Program-made: the position numbers and the translations under genes | Shown: positions 1 through 14,940 of the stretch, piece after piece | Layout of the letters: the number at the start of each line of letters is the position of its first letter | Position numbering within the stretch: the first letter of the stretch is position 1 | Origin: Diospyros lotus | Lineage: Eukaryota; Streptophyta; Magnoliopsida; Ericales; Ebenaceae | Direction: 5' to 3' | NCBI RefSeq assembly: GCF_014633365.1 | Contig: NC_068350.1 | Location: 3,725,001 to 3,789,000 of the forward strand | DNA length: 64,000 bases | Notes under the pieces: model-generated | Told to the model about the DNA's origin: nothing | The model's database searches: none | The model's input: the letters and a program-made list of their open reading frames with translations, nothing else

Positions 1-75
1 GGTTGCTGGATTTCTGTTCAGAACTTTGCCCCTGGCAGGCAAAAGTTGTATATGGCTGAAAATGAGGTGACTTGA
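1..75 (+). CDS. Possible C-terminal end of a gene entering from the left edge
   Basis: Frame 1 is open from the first base and ends with TGA at 73-75, giving 24 residues that finish ...LYMAENEVT. The composition reads like protein, and the bases after the stop look like an AT-rich 3' untranslated region. The product is not recognised. With so little sequence and no visible splice site, it could equally be a chance open frame in a 3' UTR or intron. Confidence 0.25.
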   Translation, partial: GCWISVQNFAPGRQKLYMAENEVT

Positions 76-1525
76 AAGGATACATTAAAGTTTGAACGTT
101 TGTTTTGTTTCCTTTTGAACCTGTTTCCGGAGTTTTTGAGTCTATTTGTGTTTCTCATAGGACTGTAGTTTTAGCTTAATAGAGATGAGATAAAGATTCA
201 CTTTATGTGATGTCTTGGTAGAGGTTGTCGCTTCCTTGTTTCCTGCAAATGAAAGAGTAGAATGTCATATGATGATTCCAATCTCTCTTTTGGCACTTGG
301 AAGTCACACTTGTAGCACTTTCCCGAGTAAGTCTTGTAATACTTGGCCATATAATTTAGGGTTTCCTGCGATGGCTAAATACCTTTCACATTGTGTGCAA
401 CTTCTAGAATCACCCCATGCATGCATACCTTGGAAGGTGGAACAACATTGGTAAACTAGCTAGGCTTAGAGAGAGAGAGAGAGAGGAATTATTTTTCTCT
501 TCATTATTTGAGTCAGACAGAAAATAAGAATATGATTATAAATGAGTGAGACAAAGAATAAAAATATGATTAGAGGGAAGGGATGTCCTTGGGGGCTAAC
601 TCAACGGCTAAGGTCTATTTGTTAGTTTTTTGGTCATTCCAGTTTGCGTGGGTTCAAACTCAGTGCGTGAGGTATATCTTACATTAACTTCTTTTACTGA
701 AATCGAGGAATCAAGTAGCAGGTTGTTTGTGATGGAGAGTCATCTAAAAAAAAGAGGAAATGGATAGTATGCTCTCCATCTACTACTAGGTTAACAAATG
801 AGATTGTATCAATCTAAAAGCTTATAAAACATGTCTTTTTATCTACTTTGGAAAATGTTCTTGGGTTTCCATCTTCAATGGCTTTTCATATTACACGACT
901 TTGTATTACACCATAAATCTGGAAAAGCCTAGAGAATTTGCTATGCAACTCTACCAATTGTGTCCATGTAAGGCTTGGATTGTGTTCAATTGAAACTCCG
1001 ATTTCTGTCATATGACTCTAAATATATCTCTATATTAATGAACCCAAAATGCGTGTGCTAATGAGACCATTTTGTTGTTCCCCATGTAAGGATTCGGAGT
1101 AAGTTATTTATGGAATCTATTCAAGAACAAATATGAAGGGATACTCTTTTGAGTTTCTATTAGCATTATACAAATACATTCTACTATTAAAAAGTTTATG
1201 AATGCGTTGTATATGGATACAAATATAAATGGGTTTTAAATAATCTTATTTAAAGTGAATAAATATGAAAATAAAAAATTCTTATAAAGATTTAATTCAC
1301 TTATGGAAGATAGAACCAATCAATAAATTTACAATTTCAAAATTTTAAATTTATTTTTATCCAATTGACTCTACTTGCACAGATAGATTAAATACAAAAT
1401 TTCTCACAAAAATAAGATATAGATATAACTTTGATTTCAAAATTTATTAAAATAATAATGTAAGTGGAGTTAATTTGGTAGGGATATAGATAAATATAAA
1501 GAATCGAAGCCGTTAAATAACAAGC
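76..1525. other. Intergenic, AT-rich; one SINE-like segment
   Basis: No convincing gene is seen. It holds a short GA microsatellite at about 469-484 and a tRNA-like segment described separately (589-700). From about 1130 to 1500 the DNA is strongly AT-rich and looks like ordinary plant intergenic sequence. Confidence 0.6.
589..700 (+). repeat. Possible tRNA-derived SINE fragment
   Basis: An A-box-like stretch (CTAACTCAACGGCTAAGG, about 596-613) is followed about 45 bases later by a B-box-like stretch (GGGTTCAAACTC, about 650-661). This order and spacing are typical of the Pol III promoter in plant tRNA-derived SINEs. The segment does not fold into a tRNA cloverleaf. No target-site duplication could be fixed and no second copy was found in the window, so the family is unassigned. 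Confidence 0.35.

Positions 1526-1605
<80 letters not shown>
1526..1605 (+). tRNA. tRNA-Leu (anticodon UAG)
   Basis: An 80-nt class II tRNA. The acceptor stem GACAGTT pairs with AGCTGTC (one G-U pair). The anticodon stem CCAGA/TCTGG encloses the loop TTTAGGC, giving anticodon TAG (Leu). The long variable arm is CCGAAAGGGC-like and the T-loop contains GTTCAAATC. The A box (TGGCCGAGTGG) and B box are internal. A T-rich tract right after the gene (from 1606) fits a Pol III terminator. It lies 180 bp upstream of, and in the same direction as, the ABHD11-like gene. Confidence 0.95.
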
Positions 1606-1784
1606 TCTTTTTATTTTATCCACATTCATGACTGCGGTCAAAACGACGGCGTTTTCATTTGCATTTTCCACTTTCCTTTTCCTTCCCATTTCTCTTCCCC
1701 TCCACTCGTCTCCACATTTTCAAAGAAGCGCAGGAAAAAGAAAGATTTGGCAAAACCAATTTCCGGTGGATCAAACGATCGATA

Positions 1785-4700
1785 ATGGCGAGAGCAATTA
1801 GGAACAAATCCGGTCTCTCCCGACTGAACAACCTGTTTCTGAAATCGACTGCTCCGGCTCCGGCTTCCCGCCTTAACTCGGCGACGAGGTCTCTGGAGAC
1901 CCTAGCTTTCGAAGAGGTCCGATCATCCACGGAGAGACCCTACGCTTCCACGGCTTTTGTTCTTCACGGCCTCCTGGGATCTGGCCGAAACTGGCGATCC
2001 TTTGCTCGTACCCTTGCCTCCTCTCTCTCCAACTCCTCTCCTTCCTCTGGTATCTCTCCTCTACAATATTTACACACACACAGACAACAGTCACATATAT
2101 GTTTTGAGTGTTTATAGATGTTCATTTAATGTATAGCGCGTCATTTTGGTCGTCTGATTTCCATTTTTTTCATCTGAGTTGCTGCGTCTGTTGTATCCTT
2201 TTGTTTATTCCAGAATCATCTGAGTGGCTTGTATGTGTATGTATGTATGAGTGTTTATAGATGCTCGTAAAATATCGTGTCACTTTTGGTGTCTGATTTC
2301 CATTTTTTCATCGGAGTGACTTGGTTTGTTATAATTGTATCCTTTTGTTTATTCCAGAACCGACTTACGTTTCGGTTTCCAAGGAATGTGATAGGTAAAG
2401 TTGAAGGGATCAATTCGAAAATGGAAAAATCAAATGTTGTTCATGGAAGTTGCGCATAGGATTTTTACCCCAGATTTTCTTGGCTTTCTCAGCGACCAAA
2501 CAGGAGATTGATATTTTTAGCTGTTTTGCACTCAATTTTGATTTTTTTAAAGCATCTTGTGTGTTGCACAATGGCCAATTATTCCATTTCTTAGCAGAGT
2601 TCTTCCGGGCATTTTTTTGTGTTTTTAGGGTTACTGAAGGACAAAAATTGTACTTATCATTTCAGTTGATTTAGTTTTAACTTTTATCACGAGTTGATTT
2701 CTGTTAATTGAATTTTGTGTCCTGATAACTGTGTTGATTAGCCGACGGAGTTGAACTACTTTCCCCTTACCTGAGCATGTTTAAGAATTATGTCAATTAA
2801 GAACATATGTGTGTCTGTATGCATGCATATAATATTTTCAAGCCTGATTCTTTTGTTTTCTTTTTCTTTCTGGTGTAAGATTGGAGGATGCTTCTTGTGG
2901 ATTTGAGGCATCACGGAAAATCAGCTGAGATAGAGAGTTTATCCCCACCTCATAACATGGCTAATGCTGCCAAAGATCTGGCTGATTTGGTAAAGTCTCA
3001 AGGTTGGGCTTGGCCCAACGTTGTCCTAGGTCACTCCTTGGGTGGCAAGGTTGCCTTGCAGTTTGCCGAGAGTTGTGCACGAGGTGATTATGGTGAATCT
3101 GCTCAATTGCCCAAACAGGTATTTCTTTACTCAAGCTTCATAAATTACATGTACTGCTTTCTACTTCCCTAGATGAGTGTTTGTATTGTGATTTAACAGT
3201 TTTTGCTGGTTAGAACTGTCTTCACTATACTTTTAAAAAACAGTGAGTCTCCATTAATGGCATTCCTGGAATATAAGATTGATATTTTTACTTTCTCAAT
3301 TTAGGTTTTTTAGTGACAGTTTTGAGTTAGCAACAGCAAGGTTGCCTTTTTGTGACTGGAATGTTAAAGAGTTTTAAGTTGTGGAAACAACATCTTTGTA
3401 AGAGATCTGTATGATCTGGAAAATAGAAGAATGTCTTTTTCCAAACAAGGAAAATCATCTTGTGTGTGCAAGTGGATGGGATATGTGTCTTGATTCCAGA
3501 AGGCTTATCTCCTGCCTGCCCCTTCAAATAAGTAAATAAAATAATTATGTAAGCTTGAGCTGCTGGTTTCCACCATTCTTTTGTGACATCAAGTCTCAAG
3601 CGACCGTATGTAATGCTCATTTATTCAAGTAAATTTTGACTTCCCTTTGCTGAATTAATTTAATGAAACATCACAGCTGAGAAACATGATGCAGGACAGC
3701 TGTGGGTACTGGACTCAGTCCCTGGAAAAGTGAGCCCTGAAAACAGTGATGGAGAAGTTGAGAAAGTTTTGGAGACCTTGCAGAGTCTACCTGCATCAAT
3801 CCCTTCGAGGAAGTAAAAATCTTTATTCCTCATCTTGAACTTTAGCTACTTCTTTGTGTGATTGTGATTGTGTAGTTTGGTAGTAGATAAATTGTTACAG
3901 TGAACAAGGATTCAATACAAGTGTTGCGTTCTTTATTGTAGTTAGATTCTGACCAATTTCTGGACTTCATGCCAGTGTTCTACGTTCTATCATCTTTTAT
4001 GCTCTGTCCTCCATCCTTCATCTCTTCAAACAACTGCACTTGGCCGTTATTAGGGTCGTCAAAATTCAGATGGAAATGGAATTGCCTCAATGGGTTCAAG
4101 TTACATTTTTCAATACAGTTACATATTAGGAAATGAGTCTGTGTAAAGATTAGCAGCCATTGCACAAGTTTGGTCTGATATCATAAAATTTAAGCATTTC
4201 ACTAAACCTACAATTATCCTCTAATAACTCTTAACCATGAGTCCATGGCAAGGCTTGCCAATTGAGGATCAACTTGCTGGAGTTGAGCTCAATCAGGAAT
4301 TCTTTTCAAGCTTGGCCAAGCAGAACACAGCTGGTTAGCATTCCCTGAAGTCGGAGTCAGCTCCATTATAGAATCAATTGTTAATGTTGTAAAACGGAAT
4401 GTTAAAGAGAAAAAGGAGAGGGGGGGGGGGGAGATAATAATTACATCTACATGGTGAAACAAAAAAATAAAAATAGAAAAGTATCAAGTCAAAAAGGTGG
4501 TATCTGAATGTTCAGTGATGATGAATCGTGTCAGCTGGGAAAGCATAAATTCTTCACATTTCTTCTCTGGCTCTCATTACCTATTAATATTGGCATCTGT
4601 TTTTTTTTCTTTTCACTGTGTGATCTCCTTCCCTTTACCTCATTCTCTCACTCCCCTCTTCATTTGCATGTAGGAAAATCCCTCTCAATTCTGACACTCA

Positions 4701-5955
4701 CATCTGGGAAAGTCACTCCCAAATATCAAAAAGTGTTCCCGTGTTTTGGTTTGAGATCTATAGCAAAGAGGATGTTTGGTGTTTTATAACATGATATAGC
4801 ATGGTGGTCAGTGCTGTGGATCCATAGAAACTAGTTGAAGAAGCTATTAGTTTGAGTCATCCTAAGCATTGCTACATATACAAATGAATTTCATTGTTTA
4901 CTACTATCCAGTTGCTCAAAAGTAACCAGTAAACACAATTTATGTTGAATTTATGAGAAAATAAAAAGAATGCCCAATTTATATTGAATTTTATTTTCAC
5001 CTTGCCTTTTCATGGGGATGGTTAGGTTTTGAACAGGGTCCAAAATGGTTCTTCTCACTTCCCAGTGGCCAGGAAGACGGTTTCTGAAACTATATTTTTT
5101 AATCCGAGGGTTTTTGACTTCCCTTGAAGCCTTTGGGTAACATTAGGATCTACCCTGCAGATTGCAAACCAATAAATAATGACGGTAAACTTCATAGTCA
5201 TTATTCCTGTCAGTTTGGAATTTTTGGATCTCCTGAGTATTACACGTTTGAGGATTGATCGTATAGATCCATGGAGAGAGAGAAAGAAAAGAGGGAGAGG
5301 AGGGAGGATTGATGTCTTTGAAGTGCTTTTCTTGAATTTTGGAAGGAAAAAAGCAACATAACTTCTCAAGATTTTACTTGATTCCTTCAGATAGTGTTGG
5401 TTTCATTCCTGGTCCAATTATTTCATGCATTAACTGATTGCCCCTGCTTCAGGTGGCTAGTAGACCACATGAGGGAGCTTGGATTCTCTAGGTCCTTGTC
5501 AGAATGGATAGGCAGCAATCTTAGAAACTCAGGAGAAGGAGAGCGAGAGACATGGGGCTTTAATCTTGAAGGTGCTATTCAGATGTTCAACTCTTACCGG
5601 TAAACTCCCACTTTGGAATCTTTTTGAATCCATGTATTTTGAAGGTTTTTTAATGTTATTTTCAGCTGATTTGGATCAGAATATAACCCTGTCAACTTTT
5701 AGGGAGACGGATTATTGGCATTTGCTCGAACACCCACCTAAAGGGATGGAGATCAGAATCGTGCGCGCTGAGAAGAGCGACAGGTGGGATTTGGATGTGG
5801 TTCAGAGGCTTGAAAGCCTTGCCCGTCGGCATGTTGATGACTCTGAGGGGAAGTTCTCACTGCACGTTCTTCCCAACGCTGGTCATTGGGTTCATGTCGA
5901 TAACCCGAAAGGTCTTCTGGATATTGTGGCTCCAAAAATTGCTTCCCTTGCTTGA
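1785..5955 (+). CDS. ABHD11-like alpha/beta hydrolase, complete, five exons
   Basis: Exons 1785-2049, 2880-3118, 3700-3812, 5453-5599 and 5703-5955 join in phase at GT-AG sites to give 338 aa. The fold is an alpha/beta hydrolase. An oxyanion-type turn LHGLLGSGRNW (about residues 60-70) comes first, then the conserved VDLRHHGKS (95-103) and the nucleophile elbow GHSLGG with Ser141. The probable acid is Asp281 (AEKSDRWD) and the base His316 (NAGHWVHVDNP). Length and exon content agree with plant homologues of mammalian ABHD11, a mitochondrial serine hydrolase. The N-terminal 40 residues are rich in Arg, Ser and Ala with few acids, fitting an organellar presequence, but targeting is inferred. 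The ATG at 1785 is chosen because the upstream in-frame extension has no ATG. The substrate in plants is not established. Intron 3 is 1.6 kb with nothing recognisable inside. Confidence 0.93.
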
Positions 5956-7940
5956 TTAAGTTCTGTTCTGGTTTCAAGATATTGATGATCTTCCCCACCC
6001 CGTATTTGCTGCAAGGTTCCAAGGTACTTTCAAAGCCCCCATTATCAATTTTTGTCCAATTATTTCCAGAAAAGAATCTAGACAGGAGATATTCTGATTG
6101 TGATCAGGATGAGCATATTTTTGTGAACCTTGAATGTTTACCAGTGAATTCATGTTTTTTCTATTCCTCCTTTCTACGGCTGGAGATGGTGCTTCTGTTT
6201 ACTTCATTTCCATCAATCATCTGCACCTCCTGTTTCCAATCCTAAGTTTACTCTTTTGTTAATGGAAAATCATATATTTAAATTGTTAAACAATTTGTTC
6301 ATTTGTTAAGGATAATACCGTGTACAAAAATGACAAGTCTCGTTGACCGTCAATACTCCAGACGCAATAAGATTCTCATTTTTACATGCCATCTTATTCT
6401 TTGTAAATTAGAATTTTGGGCCACTAATTGGTTTGTCTTACCATTTGAGCAAAATTTATTGTTATCCTTTATCTTTATATGATAATTGATGTTAATATTG
6501 GTAAATGGAGATGTTAAAAGTTATTATCTTGTCCCACTTACCAAAAAAGGTTAAAATTAGGGGTTTTTTATTTATATCTTTATATCACCTTTTTTTTGGA
6601 TAAAAAATGTTGTTTATACCCTTATTTTTACTTGAATTGTCATAAAAAGTTCTAAAATTTTATTTTTTTTATTTTGATTTATAAATTTTACGTTTAATAC
6701 TACAAAGTAAAATTATTGAAATTACAACCTGTTTCTTTCAATGAAAGAAATACTTTGGTTAAATGGCCAGCAAATGTGAATTAAAGAAATATTTTAAAAT
6801 GGTACTTTTATATTCTAATATAATTTTTGTAAATTTTTTTGTTATTTTAAGGGTGCTAGTTTAGCATGGAAAATGTTATTTGTACAAATAATTAGATTAT
6901 CGAGAGGATAAATGAAGGCGTCAAAATTTAAAAATGTTCTAACATAATTTGCCGCTTATGGATGAAGCCCGATGAAGATGAAATCTGATTGGGTTTCATG
7001 GTTGATAAAGTTCGATGATTGATGATAAAGTTCAATCGGACTTTATCATTACATGAAATTTGTTTCGATCATCAGGCTTGTACATCTCATCAGTATATAT
7101 AGCATGATATGTCTAGCATAACCCTTTGTTTGGAGATGAAGTTGTTCTGAAGAAGACTCGGGTCAAATTTAATTGACCATCGAGAGAAGATATTTCTCAA
7201 CGACTCGAGATGCTCTCTTATAAGAAATAGTCTACTTGCAAGAAATAGTCTACTTGCAAGTTTTTTTTGCGGACAAAAGTCTACCCTAAGTGAAACTCTC
7301 CTAAATAGTAACTTTTTTTTTTTTTTTCTCACACTCAGAATTTGTTTTTATGAGTGAATATCTACTAGTTCTTTGTCTTGTTCTATCGCAATTCAAGATT
7401 TAATTATTATATTTTAATAATAATAATATTTTTAAAAGATTCAAACACTTTTAGTTTATATTTTTATTTCTCTTTAAGTCAAGTCAAGTGATAAAGTGAT
7501 ATAAAATATAGATAAAGGGACTTATAATTAACCATTTTAGAGAAAAGTTAATAAAAGCTATTATTTTAACTTAAATCATTTAACCCTCTTATACTTTTGT
7601 TAAGCCCACCATTTTAATACACTTAATATTAACAACTAAATTATATTGTATTATTTATTAATTTATTTAAAGATTTACTTTTCTAATTTGTTGTCTAATA
7701 ATTATATATTATTAAGATTTTTTATATAATTAATATTAACCAAAATTGAAAAAAAAAACCTCGCCAATGAGTTATTTATATATAAAAATAAAATTTTTTG
7801 TTAAGAAAAAATTATAATTTAATTTAATAATAACAAACCCAAACCACACGAATATTGGAATTAGTTTTCAGCGGGAATATATTCGTCAATAGGACAAAGG
7901 TTGGGGGGTACTTTTGGTATTCGATGCAGTATCGATCAGC
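5956..7940. other. Intergenic, AT-rich, small direct repeat
   Basis: The start is probably the 3' UTR of the hydrolase gene. The rest is AT-rich with no supportable gene. A perfect 18-bp tandem duplication (AAGAAATAGTCTACTTGC) lies at 7222-7257. A short hairpin lies near 7020-7050, where TGATAAAGT is followed by ACTTTATCA. Confidence 0.6.
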
Positions 7941-7956
7941 AACCCTAGCTATAAAT
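7941..7956 (+). promoter_or_regulatory. Telo-box-like and TATA motifs upstream of RPS14
   Basis: AACCCTAG at 7941-7948 runs straight into CTATAAAT at 7949-7956, about 120 bp before the ATG. A second CCTAGGGTTTT lies at about 7999-8009. Telo-boxes (AAACCCTAA core) near the TATA or transcription start are a known hallmark of plant ribosomal-protein promoters. The role here is inferred from position. Confidence 0.55.
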
Positions 7957-8075
7957 TCCGAAGATGCACATCGTGGCAGGTTTAACAGCTCCACTGGCCC
8001 TAGGGTTTTGAAGGCTCCGGAGGCTGAACCTCGCTCTGAAAGCACCGTTTTCTGCCCTCACTTTCATTCGCAGCC

Positions 8076-11272
<3,197 letters not shown>

Positions 11273-14200
11273 TTTTGTTGGATTATATGTTGAAGCATGC
11301 CCGCAATTTTGGCTTTTGGATATTTTATTTAGTTGCTTGCTACTGTTTTGATCTTTGAACAATTATTGTAGTTTTTAAAGATTTGGACCCCAAGAGGATA
11401 ACTCGAAGACATTCAATACTGAATTTGAAGTTTTATTTTTTTACTTGGGAGCTGCTTTTTGAAGTTTGTTTTTAGCTGGTTTAGATGGGGTGCACCCAGC
11501 CCCAGTGAATGATAGGTTGTGCCTTGGGGTTTAGTCAGCGAAGTATCCATATGCATGATTGGCTTGTCATCCATCTTGTTGGTTCTTACAATGGGTAACC
11601 TTGAGAGAACCCAACCAGGATGATGGATTGCTCTCACGGGTTTAAATCTTTACCAGGTGTCTACTTGCTCTTCAGCAGTAAATCTTTCTTTTTATCTTAA
11701 TTTCTCTAGTGTATGTTTATTGAAAATAATGGTGCTTATGATGCCGTGGAGGAAATATTTACGGTAAAATAAACCGGCCTTCTTAGGGCTAAAATCAAGC
11801 GATTTTATTTTTTCATTTTGAGAAACTACCCCCCGCCCCAAGTACGCTCTGGGATGCCAGGGCGGCCGATGGGAGGAACCCAAATTTGTTCCAGATAATT
11901 GCGTTTTTCATGAAAGTTTAATTGAGGATTGTTGAGCCTTTGAGCAACATGCTGTCGACAAACCCCTGAATTCCCGCTGCGTTGGGTTTTGATAAAAGAT
12001 CTAGAAGCCAAATTTTATAGCTGAGGTAGCGAGTTGGGTGGGATCTATTACCATTCCCAAGTGTTCTTTGAATATCTATTCATAATATTTCTTAAGATAC
12101 CCAACGAAAAAGGGAGGAAGACTGATATAGGGTTTATAGGGTTTGGCTTGAAAAAATTCTAAAGGTGTAAGTTGAAGTATCATTTTATATAGAATTTGAG
12201 TGATATTTCGTCACATGTAATGAAGTTTAAAGGCGAAAAAATTACACATTTGAAGGCAAGGACTAGTGGGGTGGGGGTTTGTTATTAATAATTTATCCAA
12301 ATTCATCTAAAATGGCTTAGAAAACCCTGTCCATATGCGCAAGGTCAAGGTGAGCAACCCTGATGGCGATGCTAATTCGATCTTTGTTTAATTTCTTTTT
12401 TAAAATAAAAGGGCAATGCACGTTTGTAGGAACATACATAGGACAGTGCCAACTGAGTTTGCAGAGTCAATCAACCAATTGTGGAAAATCCCACAATCAC
12501 CCTTGCTTTTGACATGGTCTATGATCATTATTTCTTATTATAGGATGAATACTGATTTTTGTTATTTACTTGCTAAATTAACCAAATATTCACGCCAAAT
12601 AGTACCCAAAATTGATGTAAAATTAATTCTTTATTTAAAAGAAAATTTGTCCCCAAATTGAGAGAATGGAAGGGGAGAAATTTTATTTTAATAATTATCA
12701 TTATTTTGCTATTTTGTCTTTCTCCTCTTTCTTTTATAATATTTTCACTAAAATTATAAGAATTACAAATAAATTTAATATTATAACTCATTTAATATTA
12801 AGGCTTTTACAAAATTCTCAAAGAGATTTTTGGGTGTCAAGAGTTTATCATGTTCGTGTTTTACTTGGAATTTTTCCGCAAAAGAATGAGGTTTTACTCT
12901 CTCAAAACCTTTCTCATCAATCTTCTTTCTAAGATTGTTGGCAGTCGCTCCAAGATGAATCTTCTCTCAAGATTTAAAATTATCTCTTATTTTTTTTCTT
13001 AAAACTATACAATCTCCTAAAAATTATATAATCTCTCAAATTTTAAAATATATACCTCTTCCTCTTCTTTAGCATCGACTTTGGTTTTAATAAGGTTAAT
13101 TAATCTCTCATACTTCATTTTTAACTCTCAAAACATTCTAATAAAAGAAATATAACTGCCTTTCATTTCGTTTTTCTACCTTCCCTCACCGCTCAGTCAG
13201 TCTCTCAGTACTCAGTAGCCCAAGTCGGTCTATTATCTCTGTTGTTGCATCATTATTTAAATAGAAAAATCTAAAAAAAAAAAAAGGGGGGGGGGGGTTC
13301 CACTTTCAGCGTGACCATGGCGAGATTTGCGTGACAGTTACCAATTCATCTGTTACTGTTACTGGCCGATACAGCCATTGCGGGAAAGAGAAAGACCATG
13401 GATTTTGAAGTACCCTAACCCTAGCCGAAGCTAATATACAAAATTTTGCAGCTCTGTATTGGCTCCGTGGCGTATGTGTCAGATACCCTGCCATGAACAG
13501 TTGAAGATGCTTCTAAAATGTCATTCATGACGGTGCCTTTCAGAGGCTGATCGGAGACGGCCAAACCATCGCCGGCTACAGTCTCTCTCTCTCTCTCTCC
13601 GTAATGAATTTGATTTCCTTTGAAAATTACGCTTTCTTAGGTTTTAAATTTTATTATTAACTGACGTTGTTTGACTTTTACCATTTATATATATATATAT
13701 ATATATTCTCTGTCTTCTTTCATCGGATTGTTGATTCAGAATCGACGCTTCGTCTTGCGGTGAGGCCTAGGTGAAGCGATCGCGGAACCTTCTTTCATGG
13801 CATTGGCTTGGAAATACAGCCAATACGAGATGATCTGCTGGACGTGAAGCTTCTATTCTTTTACGGTATTTATTGATGCAATGCTTCAGTGCTAATTTCC
13901 CTTTATCTTGAACTTGATGTTTGCGTTTTTTGATGGTTTAAAGAAATATAAAAAACTTGAACTCCGACACTGGATTATGTTAATTTTTCTTTTCTTGTTC
14001 ATAGGGTAGGGAACAAGTTTAATACTTCCGTTAGTCTTCTTTTAAGGTTTACTCTTCTTTCCCTAATAAGCTTATACATATATATATGTATGTATGTACG
14101 TATGTATCTTTGTTTTCACTATTTTGTTATTTGATTTTATGCCTGTCTTTGGGTTTAACGACCTACTAATTGATAGTTTATTAGCTTTTTGGGCTGACGG

Positions 14201-14940
14201 GACTATGATCTGTAGTCTCTCCTGTTACTGAAGTGCTGAAGAGGGTATTATAGTTCCAATTTTGACTTACCATCCTTCAACTTAGTCATCTGAATCTGTT
14301 TAGTTGCAGTTGATTATAGTAGGTGGTACTCGCCATATTTGCCAGTAAGATTCTTAAACTAAAATTTCTGCTTCAATCTATCCATTGTTTGTAATCATAG
14401 TTCATCAGACCATGTTATCACATTGTCTATTTATTTATTCCATTAAATATACATTGTCCATTTAGATCTTAATGACTTGGGAAGGGGTGAAAGTAAGTTA
14501 AACCCATAATCTAAAGGACAAAGGTAAAAGTTTCCCACTCTAACAATAAAAAAAAGAATCCCATAATATCTAAAAGGACAGGTGACAAAACCCATTTTTG
14601 ATGAGAAAAAGTCAACCTCTTTCTGGAAGAAATTGAAAACTGCAGTGTACATGATTAAGAAAATGGTCTTTAGGCTTGATGGCCCTTTAGCCCTCCAAAA
14701 GCTGCCACTTGGTTGGATGCAGATAAAGTGTTTTCCCCCTTCTGCTTGCCCACCTAGTAAGATAAAAAAAAAAATGCATATATCTTAATTTATTGAGTTG
14801 GTAATATATCTTAATCAAAATTGGTTACAATCTTCTGCAGTTATATATAATTAGCTTAAAGAAGCTACCAGATACTTCAATCATACAACATAGATATTTT
14901 TTACAGGTGCAAACAATCAAAAGAGACGGGGTGGGAGACA
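11273..14940. other. Intergenic between RPS14 and the dioxygenase gene
   Basis: No protein-coding gene is supported. The region has an A-then-G homopolymer run at about 13274-13297, a CT microsatellite at about 13581-13600 and a TA microsatellite at about 13686-13707. A more complex stretch at 13540-13870 is listed separately as a possible spliced transcript. The last few hundred bases before 14941 should hold the dioxygenase promoter, but no diagnostic motif stood out. Confidence 0.55.
13540..13870 (+). other. Possible unannotated spliced transcript, non-coding-like
   Basis: A GC-richer segment contains a CT-rich leader ending in CTCTCC followed by GTAATG (about 13602). Next come a T-rich stretch and an acceptor-like TTGTTGATTCAG (about 13728-13739), then about 125 bases of balanced composition ending before GTATTTATTG. 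The only ATG in that second block (13797) opens 16 codons (start MALAWKY). It could be a non-coding RNA, a distal 5' UTR exon of the dioxygenase gene, or chance. Confidence 0.25.
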
